Shown here one piece after another: positions 36,200 through 46,300 of a stretch of 64,000 bases of DNA. The DNA comes from Phycisphaerae bacterium (GTDB lineage: Bacteria; Planctomycetota; Phycisphaerae; Phycisphaerales; UBA1924): NCBI GenBank assembly GCA_030429705.1, contig JAUIES010000001.1, forward strand, positions 1,364,001-1,428,000. The letters run 5' to 3'. Within the stretch, counting starts at the first letter, position 1. Each line of letters opens with the position of its first letter. The notes beneath the pieces were generated by a model that was not told the DNA's origin, did not search any database, and saw only the letters and a program-made list of their open reading frames with translations. A program made the translations under genes and the position numbers.

Positions 36200-38659
36200 A
36201 TGCCAGAAGGCAAAGTACTGATAAACTATGTGCCCGGCGAAGAGTGCCGGGTCGCCATCACCGAAAACGGGCAACTCGAGGAATACCACGCCGAACCGAC
36301 CAATGCCGTCAGTCGTGTCGGCAATATCTATGTGGGCAAAGTCACGAATGTGGAAGCCAGCATCCAGGCAGCCTTTGTCGACTTCGGCGTCGAAGATGCC
36401 GGTTTCCTTCACATCTCTGACCTTCATCCACAGTACTTTCCCGGTGAAGACGACGACACAACCGAACGCGTCGGCAAGAAAACCCCCCGACGCGACCGCC
36501 CACCTATTCAGCAGGCGCTCAAGCGTGGTCAGGAGATCGTCGTCCAGGTGATCAAAGAGGGCATCGGCACCAAGGGCCCGACGCTCACAAGTTACCTCTC
36601 CATTCCCGGTCGCTTCCTCGTGATGATGCCGCAGATGGACAAGGTCGGCGTCAGCCGCAAAGTCGAAGACGAAGACGCGCGGGCCGAGATGCGCAAAGTC
36701 CTCGACGCTCTCGATCTGCCGGAGGGATTCGGGTTCATCTTGCGCACCGCCGGCATGAGCCGCACCAAGCAGGAACTCAAACGCGACCTCGCCTATCTCC
36801 AGCGCCTCTGGAAAGACATGGAGAAGCGACTCGCCACCGGCAAGCAACCGCGGCTGCTGTATTCAGAAAGCGACCTGCTCGTACGAAGCCTGCGCGATCT
36901 CCTTTCACAAGACATCAACGAAGTCGTCATCGACAACGAAACCGCGCTTCGCCGCGCAGCACGATTCATGAAGATTGTCGCCCCGCGTTCTCAGGCGAAA
37001 CTCAAGCACTACAAAGGGCAGAGTCCGATCTATCACGCCTTCGGCATCGAAGAACAGATCCGCCAGATACACGCACGCGATGTTCCCATGCCATCCGGCG
37101 GCCGACTTGTCATCGATGAAACCGAGGCCCTGGTCGCGATCGATGTGAACAGCGGCAAGATGCGGTCCGCGCGCGATGCCGAGACAAACGCGTTTCAGGT
37201 CAACATGGAAGCAGTCGATGTCATCTGCCGGCAGATTCGCCTGCGCGATCTCGGTGGGCTCGTGATCTGCGACCTCATCGACATGCGAAGTCTGTCCAAC
37301 CGTAAAGCGGTCGAAAACAGATTCAAAGAGCGATTGAAGCGAGACCGGGCTCGCTCGACCATTCTCCCGATTTCTTCATTTGGCATCCTCGAGATGACGC
37401 GTCAGCGCATGCGAGGGAGCCATGAGTCCGTTCACTTCGCAACCTGTCCGAGTTGTCGCGGTCGAGGGCTCCTCCAGAAGCCGGACAGCGTCGCGTCAGA
37501 CGCACTGCAAGACCTCGCAGCCCTTCTCGATCACGAACGCGTCGAGCGTATCGAAATGGTGGTCAATGCCCGTGTTGCCGCAGCCTTGTTGAGTACGCGC
37601 CGTGCCGCTTTGACGCGCATCGAACACCTCAGCGGCAAAGTGGTTGATGTTCGCATCAGCGACGCTGTCATGGGTGATCGAGTGACTTTCTACGCCTACG
37701 ACGAATCAGGGGCCGACATCGGGCTCGATCGATTGCCCAAGCAGAGTCGCCGACCCGAGTTGGAAGACTGGATCTCTGAATCAAGCGCAGCAAAGACGGA
37801 CAGTTGGGCGGTCGATATGCGCGCCGAAGCCGAAGAAGTCGCCGAACAAACCGCCGAAGCATTCGCCGAAGCACAGGCCCACCTCGAAGACAAACAGCAT
37901 GAGACGGGTCTGATCGGTCTCATGGAAGACGACAGCCTTGATGATGCCGAGTCGGAAGACCAACCGAAAAAGAAGAAGCGTCGTCGCCGTCGTCGCCGTC
38001 GTCGTTCTGATACCGGCGAAGAACATGCAACCAGCGACGAGAGCGCTGAATCGAGCAGTGGGGGTGAGACCGCGAGCGAAGCCACGAATGATGACACTGC
38101 GTCTGCTGCTCAAGACGCTGCCGAAGACGAGAGCGCGCCCGTTGCGAAGAAGAAGCGCCGTCGCCGCCGTCGTCGCAAAAGTTCAGATTCGTCGCCAGCC
38201 GAGACAGAACAAGACGACGGTTCCGAGTCGGAACAGGCAACCACAGCGACAGAGCAACAGGATGCAAGTGATGAGCCGAGCGGTCCTGAATCGAGTGATT
38301 CGGACGAGCAACCGAAAAAGAAACGCCGTCGCCGCCGTAAACCCGCGAACTCGAAGGCTGATGATGGTGTAGAAACCGAAGTACCCGACAAGCCAGCAAA
38401 AAAGACTGCGAAAGAATCAGACTTGGATGCCCCAGACGACAATGAGCATGAGCCAAAACCGACCGCCAAAAAGAAGCGCCGTCGCACGAAGCGTTCGGCC
38501 GATGCCAATGCAGGCGAGTCCAATGGGAAAGCGTCAGAAGAATCGGCACCAACTGTTGAAATCGTGAGTTCAGAGCCGAAGCCACGACGCCGCACACTTT
38601 ATGGAGCAAGTCGACGCAAACTGACCGCTGCAGAGCGTGCACGGGCTGCTGAAGAGTAA
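36200..38659 (+). CDS. rng: Ribonuclease E/G with long charged C-terminal tail
   Basis: An 819-residue endoribonuclease of the RNase E/G family, acting in mRNA decay and rRNA processing. The S1 domain is at ~35-125 (GNIYVGKVTNVEASIQAAFVD, in part). The catalytic DNase-I-like domain has EALVAIDVNSGKM and DLGGLVICDLIDM with the two metal-binding aspartates, and the Zn-link motif CPSCRGRG. From about residue 565 the tail is disordered and built of acidic stretches alternating with basic blocks (KKKKRRRRRRRRR, KKKRRRRRRRK, KKKRRRRRK, KKKRRRTKR). It would serve as a scaffold or RNA-binding arm. The start at 36200 matches family N-termini (GKVLINY). dxr begins 2 bases after the stop. Confidence 0.93.
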   Translation: MPEGKVLINYVPGEECRVAITENGQLEEYHAEPTNAVSRVGNIYVGKVTNVEASIQAAFVDFGVEDAGFLHISDLHPQYFPGEDDDTTERVGKKTPRRDRPPIQQALKRGQEIVVQVIKEGIGTKGPTLTSYLSIPGRFLVMMPQMDKVGVSRKVEDEDARAEMRKVLDALDLPEGFGFILRTAGMSRTKQELKRDLAYLQRLWKDMEKRLATGKQPRLLYSESDLLVRSLRDLLSQDINEVVIDNETALRRAARFMKIVAPRSQAKLKHYKGQSPIYHAFGIEEQIRQIHARDVPMPSGGRLVIDETEALVAIDVNSGKMRSARDAETNAFQVNMEAVDVICRQIRLRDLGGLVICDLIDMRSLSNRKAVENRFKERLKRDRARSTILPISSFGILEMTRQRMRGSHESVHFATCPSCRGRGLLQKPDSVASDALQDLAALLDHERVERIEMVVNARVAAALLSTRRAALTRIEHLSGKVVDVRISDAVMGDRVTFYAYDESGADIGLDRLPKQSRRPELEDWISESSAAKTDSWAVDMRAEAEEVAEQTAEAFAEAQAHLEDKQHETGLIGLMEDDSLDDAESEDQPKKKKRRRRRRRRRSDTGEEHATSDESAESSSGGETASEATNDDTASAAQDAAEDESAPVAKKKRRRRRRRKSSDSSPAETEQDDGSESEQATTATEQQDASDEPSGPESSDSDEQPKKKRRRRRKPANSKADDGVETEVPDKPAKKTAKESDLDAPDDNEHEPKPTAKKKRRRTKRSADANAGESNGKASEESAPTVEIVSSEPKPRRRTLYGASRRKLTAAERARAAEE

Positions 38660-38661
38660 CA

Positions 38662-39891
38662 ATGGTTCACGCGAAACGCGATCAACGCCTGTCAGACCCA
38701 CTTCGTGTGATTGTGCTCGGTTCGACCGGTTCCGTGGGATGTCAAACACTTGAAGTGATCGCACATCTGCAACAGGCCGGGTACCCGATCGATCTCGTCG
38801 GACTCGCTGCCGGTGCAAATGCAGAACTATTGACGGCCCAGGCATCCAAGTTTGAAGTGCCTCACACCGCACTTGTGACCGCAGGGCATCAGCGATCAAC
38901 CTACACAGGGCCGGATGCAGCCGAAGAACTCGTGCGTCGCATCGATGCCGATCTGGTCGTTGCGGCAATCGTTGGTGCCGCGGGCTTGCCAGCCACGCTT
39001 GCTGCGGTCGAATGCGGACACCATGTGGCGCTCGCCAACAAAGAAACGCTGGTTGCTGCGGGTGAACTTGTGGTGCCACTCGCTCGCAAAAGCAATGTCG
39101 AATTGCGACCGGTTGACAGCGAACATGCAGCCCTCTGGCTCTGCCTTCAAAGTGTCGAACGCGATTGTATTCCCCCCTGCCAGACCGGAACGAGCGTCAC
39201 CCGAGCCGTGTTGACAGCTTCAGGTGGTCCGTTCCGAGAATGGGATATGGATCGCATTGCAGCCGCCAGCCCGGAACAGGCGTTGGCCCACCCGACCTGG
39301 TCGATGGGTACAAAAATCTCCATTGACTCTGCGACGCTGATGAACAAGGCATTCGAGCTCATCGAAGCCCACTGGTTGTTTGGCCTCGAACCCGACCGCT
39401 TGGGCGTGCTTATTCATCCGCAATCGATTGTCCACGCCATGGCCGAACTCGCGGACGGCTCAGTCATCACGCAGATGGGCGACCCTGATATGCGTACGCC
39501 GATTCAACAGGCGATCATGAGCCCGCAACGACCTGACGGCATCTCTCGTCAACTTGATCTTGCTTCGATCGGATCGCTCACCTTCGAAAAGCCCGATGAA
39601 TCCCGATTCCCCGCACTTTCGCTCTGGAAGTCGGTCATCGAGATGGGCGGGACCGCCGGCGCTGTGGTCAATGCAGCCAACGAAGAAGCGATCGCTGCGT
39701 TTCTTGATCGCCAACTGGGATTTTGCGACATTGAATCGACTGCCCGGCAGGCTCTGGCTGTCATTGGTGTGTCGGCTGTGCGCTCGATTGATGACGTGTT
39801 TGATGCCGATCGGGAGGCTCGTCATTTCGTACAATCTCACATCGGGCATTCCAAGACTTCGCCGTTGCGTTCACGAGGGAGAACACGCTGA
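38662..39891 (+). CDS. dxr: 1-deoxy-D-xylulose 5-phosphate reductoisomerase
   Basis: A 409-residue DXR (IspC), the NADPH-dependent second enzyme of the MEP isoprenoid pathway. The N-terminal nucleotide site is VIVLGSTGSVGCQTLEV. Active-site marks are ALANKETLVAAGELV, PVDSEHAALWLCL and the loop MGTKISIDSATLMNKAFE, with KISIDSATLMNK metal/substrate residues. HWLFGLEPDRLGVLIHPQSIVHAM (in part) and the C-terminal NAANEEA follow. The N-terminus is slightly longer than E. coli DXR. The stop overlaps the next gene's start (TGATG). ispF, a later step, is also in this window at 59 kb. Confidence 0.95.
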   Translation: MVHAKRDQRLSDPLRVIVLGSTGSVGCQTLEVIAHLQQAGYPIDLVGLAAGANAELLTAQASKFEVPHTALVTAGHQRSTYTGPDAAEELVRRIDADLVVAAIVGAAGLPATLAAVECGHHVALANKETLVAAGELVVPLARKSNVELRPVDSEHAALWLCLQSVERDCIPPCQTGTSVTRAVLTASGGPFREWDMDRIAAASPEQALAHPTWSMGTKISIDSATLMNKAFELIEAHWLFGLEPDRLGVLIHPQSIVHAMAELADGSVITQMGDPDMRTPIQQAIMSPQRPDGISRQLDLASIGSLTFEKPDESRFPALSLWKSVIEMGGTAGAVVNAANEEAIAAFLDRQLGFCDIESTARQALAVIGVSAVRSIDDVFDADREARHFVQSHIGHSKTSPLRSRGRTR

Positions 39892-41684
39892 TGCCAACTC
39901 GAGCAGAACGCGATATGGACATTCTTCGTGTCGCAGCTGAACATTTTGCCAAGGGGCGCGCCGAAGAGGCGCTCGCAGGCGCACAAAAAGTGCTCAAACG
40001 GTCACCTTCCCACCCCCAGGCAAATCAAATCGCAGCCACTGCGTTTACGCGCAAGAACATGCTGCCGCAGGCTGTCTTCCACGCTGAGCGCGCGGTCGCT
40101 GCCGACCCACGCAATGGGGTCATGCACGCTTCACTTGGCCAGGTTTACCTGGCGAACGCCGAGCCTGAGAAATCACTCGCGTCGTTTGAACGATCACTGC
40201 AGCTCGATCCCACGGTGGCCCGCACACACATATCCTTGGGGACAACACTTCAGCAACTCCATCGGTATGAAGATGCCATTGCTTCCATTGACCGCGGACT
40301 GGACATCGATCCTGATGCGCTCGATGGCTGGACCAATCGCGCAACGACCAACCTCGATATCGCCCGCGCCGACGAAGCGGTGAAGTCGCAGCGCGAAGCC
40401 ATCAAGCGTGAACCCAACAACCCTTACCTTTGGACCGTCTGCTGTAACATGATGAACTACCCATCGGGCTTGAGCGCCGATGAAGTTTTCGCAGCACACC
40501 GTCGTTACGGAGCCATCGTCGAAAAAGGCCTGCGCGATCGAGAGGTCTCTTTCGCAAACACCAAAGATCCTGATCGCGTTCTCCGTATCGGGTATCTGTC
40601 TCGGGACATGCGTATGCACTCATGCGCATATTTCCTCTTGCCCCTTCTCCAATCGCATGATGCGTCACAGGTCGAGAGTTATTGCTATTCGCACAGCCGC
40701 CATGTAGATGAAATGACGGAGGAAATTCGTCAGGCGTGCACTGTGTTTCGTGATTGCACGACAGCCTCGAATGAAGAACTCAAGAAACGGATAGAAGCCG
40801 ACAGAATCGACATCCTGGTGGAGCTGGCCGGCCACAGTGCGCTGCACAAACTCGACATGCTCGCGCATCGCTGCGCACCGATCCAGGCGACCTATCTTGG
40901 GTACCCACACACGACGGGGCTCATGAATATCCAATATCGCATCGTTGACGGCAAGACCGATCCTGAAGACGCGCCGCCCCACGCAACAGAAGAACTTCAT
41001 CGGCTGCCCAACACTTTCCTGTGTTACGCACCCCCACCCGATGCTCCAGCCGTCGCTCCGTCACCCGCTGTCGAGGGCAAGCCGTTCACCTTTGGTTCTT
41101 TCAACGAAGCCAAAAAAATATCTCACGAGATTGTTGAACTGTGGTCAAGCGTCTTGAAAGCCGTTCCGCAATCCAACCTCCTGCTCAAGGCGGGTTCATT
41201 CGACAACGAAGTTGTCCGCCGTGACATGGTCAAACGATTTGAAGCGCATGGCATCGATGCCGAACGACTCGAGATCGTTGCTCGAACCCCAAGCCGGGCC
41301 GAGCATCTCGCATACTACCACCGTGTTGATCTCGCCCTGGACACATTCCCGTATCACGGCACCACAACCACCTGTGAAGCAATGTGGATGGGCGTGCCCA
41401 CCGTCTCATTGCGAGGTGATCGGCACGCGTCGCGGGTTGGCGCCAGCCTGCTCCAAACAGTCGGCCTTGATGATCTCATCGCCGACTCACACGCAGCATT
41501 CATCGAGATCGCCACGAGTCTGGCAACCGATGGACCACATCTCCAGAATCTCCGACTCGGGCTCCGCGATCGCATGGCATCGAGCCCGCTGTGCGATGGT
41601 CCACAATTCGCCCGCGATCTGGAAAACGCATACCGTGCCTGGTGGACGAAATGGTGTCTCGAAGAAAATAGCGACCGGAGCTAA
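39891..41684 (+). CDS. TPR protein with OGT-like (GT41) glycosyltransferase domain
   Basis: A 597-residue protein resembling bacterial O-GlcNAc transferase homologues. Residues ~10-170 form about four to five TPR repeats (LAGAQKVLKRSPSHPQAN, YLANAEPEKSLASFERSLQLDPT, in part). The GT41 catalytic part follows with RIGYLSRDMRMHSCAYF, DILVELAGHSALHKLDM, APIQATYLGYPHTTGL, FTFGSFNEAKKIS and DTFPYHGTTTTCEAMWMGVP. It would move a sugar, classically GlcNAc from UDP-GlcNAc, to Ser/Thr of cytosolic proteins or to N-glycosylation sites in other bacterial relatives. It overlaps dxr by one base and is followed by two sulfotransferase-like genes. Confidence 0.9.
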   Translation: MPTRAERDMDILRVAAEHFAKGRAEEALAGAQKVLKRSPSHPQANQIAATAFTRKNMLPQAVFHAERAVAADPRNGVMHASLGQVYLANAEPEKSLASFERSLQLDPTVARTHISLGTTLQQLHRYEDAIASIDRGLDIDPDALDGWTNRATTNLDIARADEAVKSQREAIKREPNNPYLWTVCCNMMNYPSGLSADEVFAAHRRYGAIVEKGLRDREVSFANTKDPDRVLRIGYLSRDMRMHSCAYFLLPLLQSHDASQVESYCYSHSRHVDEMTEEIRQACTVFRDCTTASNEELKKRIEADRIDILVELAGHSALHKLDMLAHRCAPIQATYLGYPHTTGLMNIQYRIVDGKTDPEDAPPHATEELHRLPNTFLCYAPPPDAPAVAPSPAVEGKPFTFGSFNEAKKISHEIVELWSSVLKAVPQSNLLLKAGSFDNEVVRRDMVKRFEAHGIDAERLEIVARTPSRAEHLAYYHRVDLALDTFPYHGTTTTCEAMWMGVPTVSLRGDRHASRVGASLLQTVGLDDLIADSHAAFIEIATSLATDGPHLQNLRLGLRDRMASSPLCDGPQFARDLENAYRAWWTKWCLEENSDRS

Positions 41685-41687
41685 TTC

Positions 41688-42461
41688 GTGGGTATTACCT
41701 GGCTGGCGTCATTCCCGAAAAGCGGTAACACCTGGGTGCGCTTCCTCCTCTACGCATACCTCTTCGGCGATATCCGCACCAGTGGCGACATCAACCGCCG
41801 CATCCCGGCGATTCACCGCGATCCAAATGTCACCCCCCCGACAGATGAAACGCTCCTCGTTAAAACGCACTTCTTCCTGAGCGATCAACACCCGCAACTT
41901 CATCTCACTGATCGCGCTGTGTACATCTGCCGTCATCCCAAGGACATTCTCCTCAGCGGCCTCAACTACCACCGCATGACCGGTGCCTTTCCCGATAAAG
42001 CCTCCGATGAGCAATATGCCAAACTCTTCATCGCCCATGGCTCAGACCAACTCTGGCTCAAACAAGGCTTTGGTACCTGGGATCAACACGCTACAAGTTG
42101 GACAACCACCGACAAGTTCCCGGTGCACATCACAACCTACGAAAAACTCAAAGCCGACACCGAAGCCGAACTCGCAACGATACTCACTTTCATTGGGCAT
42201 GAACCCAACGAATCAAAAGTTGCAGCCGCTGTCAAGGCAGCGAATTTTGATCAGCTCCGCGCTCTCGAAGTTCGTGAAAAAGCAACGGGCGAGAAAGACA
42301 AACTTTTCCCCGGCCAGGCCACACGCACCAAGTCGCCAAGATTCTTCATGAACAAGGGTAAAACCGGCCAATCGCTCGAATCGATCGCACTAGGGCTCGA
42401 CGCGATCTTTGAATCACGCTTCGCCGATGCGCTCAAGAGGCACGGCTACAGCGATCAGTGA
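41688..42461 (+). CDS. Sulfotransferase domain protein
   Basis: A 257-residue PAPS-dependent sulfotransferase. The 5'-phosphosulfate-binding loop is SFPKSGNTWVRFLLYAY near residue 8, and the 3'-phosphate motif is VYICRHPKDILLSGLNYHR. The C-terminal end has FMNKGKTGQ, matching the RxGxxGxW-like PAPS motif. It is a cytosolic type with no signal. A GTG start is used, 4 bases after the GT41 stop, so co-expression is likely. The acceptor is unknown, perhaps a glycan or peptide handled by the neighbouring transferase. It converges with the next gene, with 7 bases between stops. Confidence 0.88.
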   Translation: MGITWLASFPKSGNTWVRFLLYAYLFGDIRTSGDINRRIPAIHRDPNVTPPTDETLLVKTHFFLSDQHPQLHLTDRAVYICRHPKDILLSGLNYHRMTGAFPDKASDEQYAKLFIAHGSDQLWLKQGFGTWDQHATSWTTTDKFPVHITTYEKLKADTEAELATILTFIGHEPNESKVAAAVKAANFDQLRALEVREKATGEKDKLFPGQATRTKSPRFFMNKGKTGQSLESIALGLDAIFESRFADALKRHGYSDQ

Positions 42462-42468
42462 ATGTCAA

Positions 42469-43263
42469 TCAGTCGTCGTCATATCCCAGCAGCGACTTCA
42501 CGCGGTGGTAACTGTCAAAGGCGCGAAACGATTCGACAATCTTGTCATCGGCTTTCCGCCGGGTCAACGGGCGGATTTCATGTCTACCCCCCCTCGTTCC
42601 AGAAGTGTCGCCGGTGACATGATCATTCGCAGCCCATCGTTCAATGTACGATGGATCAAACGAAACATCGAGCCGGTCACAAATCACTTTCAACTGCTCG
42701 TCGGGTGCGTGCGTGAAATCTTCATATCGAACGAACCCAATCGCAACCGCTTCTTCGGCAAACCGTTCGCACCCTTCCAGATAGTCGCGCAACGGAAACG
42801 GTCGATTCTGCATGATGCCCAGGTTCATCAAACTCAGATACTCGTCGATGGGATGCCGAACCGTCGCGGTACGAACCAACTCAAAGTGCTCCGAGAGTGA
42901 CTCGACAATCCGAGGCTGCATGGTCGGCCTGAGGTACGGCACGCCGTGGTAGTCAATGTGCGTCCAGTCGCGCAGCACCAGCGTCTTGCCCTGTTGGTCT
43001 GCTCGAAACGATGCCAGAACGAACAACTGCGCGAACTCCACACCCCCGCGACGCTTCCATGCTTTGACCTCTGCTTCGCTCACAAGCCCGTACCAATCGC
43101 GTGCCTGCGCGACAGGATCGATGAGTTTCATCGTGTCCGGGTGCACTTCGCTAAAGAGTGCGACACCTTCCATTGAACCGATGCACCGGCTCAAGAGTGT
43201 CCCCCCCGACCGGGCGAGGTGGTGCAGAACACGAATCTTCGGCTTGGATCGCGTACGGGCCAT
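42469..43263 (-). CDS. Sulfotransferase-like P-loop protein
   Basis: A 264-residue protein with the sulfotransferase family nucleotide loop HHLARSGGTLLSRCIGSM at its start and a 3'-phosphate-like segment TATVRHPIDEYLSLMN. Overall it is closer to the Stf0/sulfotransferase-3-like group than to the neighbour on the plus strand; no cross-similarity is obvious beyond the P-loop. The start at 43263 (MARTRSKPKIRVL) is chosen because the longer frame adds a hydrophobic Cys-rich leader without homologous look. Acceptor is unknown. The adjacent placement of two convergent PAPS-type enzymes is notable. Confidence 0.78.
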   Translation of the reverse strand: MARTRSKPKIRVLHHLARSGGTLLSRCIGSMEGVALFSEVHPDTMKLIDPVAQARDWYGLVSEAEVKAWKRRGGVEFAQLFVLASFRADQQGKTLVLRDWTHIDYHGVPYLRPTMQPRIVESLSEHFELVRTATVRHPIDEYLSLMNLGIMQNRPFPLRDYLEGCERFAEEAVAIGFVRYEDFTHAPDEQLKVICDRLDVSFDPSYIERWAANDHVTGDTSGTRGGRHEIRPLTRRKADDKIVESFRAFDSYHRVKSLLGYDDD

Positions 43264-43346
43264 CGCCAATACTGTACACACCGCGCACGAAAAACGGGCG
43301 ACCCACAAGGAGCCGCCCGTTGAGGAATCATCTTGCCGCAGCGTTC

Positions 43347-46300
43347 TTAGCGACCATTCGAGCCGAACAAACCTCCGAACCCACCAAAGCCGCCGCCACC
43401 GATGTCATCCGTGTTATAGATGTACTGGGCATCGAGCGACTTGGCGATCTGCTGCGAAACTTCTGAAAGATGCGCCATCGAATAGGCATCGATCTTGCCT
43501 GCATTCGAACTCTTCGTCAGCCCGTCGATACGCTCGTGCAGATCCTTCAGCGTCATCCGAGCAAGCGTCGAAATTGCCCGGTCGGCCGGGCCGACAGCCG
43601 TGGAACCCGGAATCGACAGATCGATCAGGCGTTCAACATGCTCACGCTGCAAGTTGCGGCGAAGACTCGAAATCATCGGCTCACGCGTCGATGTCTTCTT
43701 CTTCGGCGCTTCGGCGATCTCCGTCCACACCGACTCTGAAACCGCACCGAGCAGTTCAGGCAGCGTCAACGCATCTTCGTTCGATGGCACGAATGCTTCA
43801 TTGTCATACACCCGGGCAAGGGTCGCCGGATTGATCAGCATCGTCATGGCAGATGCCTGAATCCCCGAGATCGTATCGTGAATCGTGAATGTCGGGTCGG
43901 TGAAGATGTCGTTCATCCCCGCCTCGTCATACCACTTGTCCACAGTCATGTGATTCAAGATCTCGGTCGTCAGCCCGAACGCTTCGTCGCGGAACGCATT
44001 CGTAATGACATAGTTCATCGCTTCACGCTGCAAGTCGGCAGACACCACATCGATCGGTGCCCGGCTGTCCGGCGTGCCCTTCTTGTCACGATAGACATGG
44101 GCGCCACCGATCCAGTTCGACATCATCGAAAGTGTCTGGGTCTGCTGGCTCAAGGTGATCATGTAGCCCTGCCGCGCCTTGGCCCAGCTGTCGCCATCCT
44201 TGACGAACCCATCGAGCAGGTTCGCCCGGTGATGCTGCACCAACTCCATCAGGTTGTTGGCATAGTCCAATGGATTTGACGACAGGTCATAACGACGCGC
44301 AAACGGATCTGGTCCCCAGGTGTCTTCGTCGGTGCCATACTGCAACTCGGGCTCAGCGCTGCGCTCGAGAATCTTCGAGGTATCGCCAAAGCCATACCCG
44401 TACTCGATCGCCCACATGTCATATGGACCAATATCGATCACGGCATAGTCGCCCTGCTCTGAACCAGAGCCCGGCATGCGAATATTGACAGGGTTGTAAT
44501 CCATCACCGTTGTGGCAAAAGGTTTCTTGCCCTTCAACTCGTCGCTGTTAATCTCATCCATCGAGTACAGCGATGAACCCTTGAAGTTGTGACGAAGCCC
44601 GATGCAGTGTCCTACTTCGTGCGCCACCAACTCACCGAGTGATTGACCGACGAATGACTCGGGCACGCCGTCGATCATTTCTTCCTTGACCTCGGGTGCC
44701 ATGTCGTCCTTGTCTTCGTGGTCATCCTTCTCGTCTTGTTCGTCTTCGTGATCATCATCGCCATGGGCATCATCATCCATGACCAGCGTGCCCGCCAGCA
44801 TGGCTTCAACCTTGGCGCGATGTTCCGCAGGAATCATCGCCAAGAGGTCAGGATGCTCTTTGAGCATCTCGATCATCTCTGCGGGGATCTCATAGTCATC
44901 TTCGTCATCCGTCGCCACGAGCGTTTCGGGCAGACCCATGGTCAGGTGCATCCGCATGGTTGCGAGGCTCAACGCCTTGCCATGGGCAGCGTGACACAGG
45001 CCGTTCTGCTGACTGACCCGTCCGATCAAGCCATCGAACTCGTCGTCGCCCATCAGGGTCGGATCGCTCGCGATGGCCGGGTGCATGCTCAGCGCTTCTG
45101 CACCGCGACCGCTGAGAAGAGCCTCACGCGTGACCGGGTCGGCCATACGCACACGCGGATCCCAGGTCGGGTTCTTCGCAAGCCACGCAAGCGTTTCCGG
45201 GCTCATCCCTTCCGTCGCCAGTTGCGGCATCAACTTGTTCCACTGATAAGTAAACACGCGAATCCAGCCATCCGTCAACACGACATCGGCATCGAGAATC
45301 TCACCCGTCAGCGGATTCACGCGGCTCGGGCCGATCGCGGTCGAAACATCGTTCGACAGCCAACGGATGAAGTTGTACCGCACATCCTCCGGATCCTTCT
45401 CCATATGCGAACCGGTGTTCTTGTCCTGGAACCGGACTTCGATCGCGCCGACGATGCCGACCTGCTCGTATGCCTTGTTCCAATACTCAATACCGGCACG
45501 CACCCAGCGGCGATACCGCACGGGAACCGTGTGCTCGACATACCAAACGATGGGCTCCTTGGGGGGGCTCATCTTCAACTTCGGATCGGCCTTTTCAAGA
45601 TGCCAACGGTTGATGTAGCGAATGTTGACATCGTCGCGGTCAAACTTGCCAAGGTCGCGGTAACTCGTGGTAAAGAACCCGACGCGTGGGTCGGCCTTGC
45701 GCGGCTTGAAGCCAGGTGTGCCCTTGATATTGCTGATCGAATAGTGCAGCGTCTTCATCACGCCACCCGCAACAGGCACCTTGTACGCAATCTCGACATT
45801 CTCAGGGAATGCCTTGGCAGAAGAAACCTCCGCAAGATGCGACTGCGCGCCCGCAGCACTTCCACCAAAGAAACTTGTCGCACGGCCGAGCAACAACCCG
45901 TTGAAATCGATCACGGGTTGGCCGCTGGGTCCGGTCGCAACAATCGGAACATCGAGCAACACACGATCGGTAAAGATCATGTTGACCGAGTCCCTGCTCT
46001 CCTGATCACCGGTCGACCGAACTCCAATTTCAGGCTCGATCAGCGCCAGGTTGTTCCCGATCCGCTTCCAGTAGCAGTACCGATCACCCGACTGCAAACC
46101 AGCGAAGATCTCGCCGCCAGCAACCGTCATCGCGAAGAAGTGCTTCTGGCGCTCATACCCGCGCGGGAGCTCAGCAAGAATCTTGTTTTCTTTCTTGTTG
46201 TGCCAGATGCCGTAGAACGATCCGCCTTCAGTTGTGGAGACGACCTTCTCGAATCCGTCTGACACATCTTTCCAACTCGGCAGGTCACTTCCGCCGCCAC

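Noticed and set aside
44718-46262. A 514-codon plus-strand open frame inside the metalloprotease gene
   Set aside because: It is the antisense shadow of a gene with intact catalytic motifs; it has no ribosome binding site or recognisable domains.
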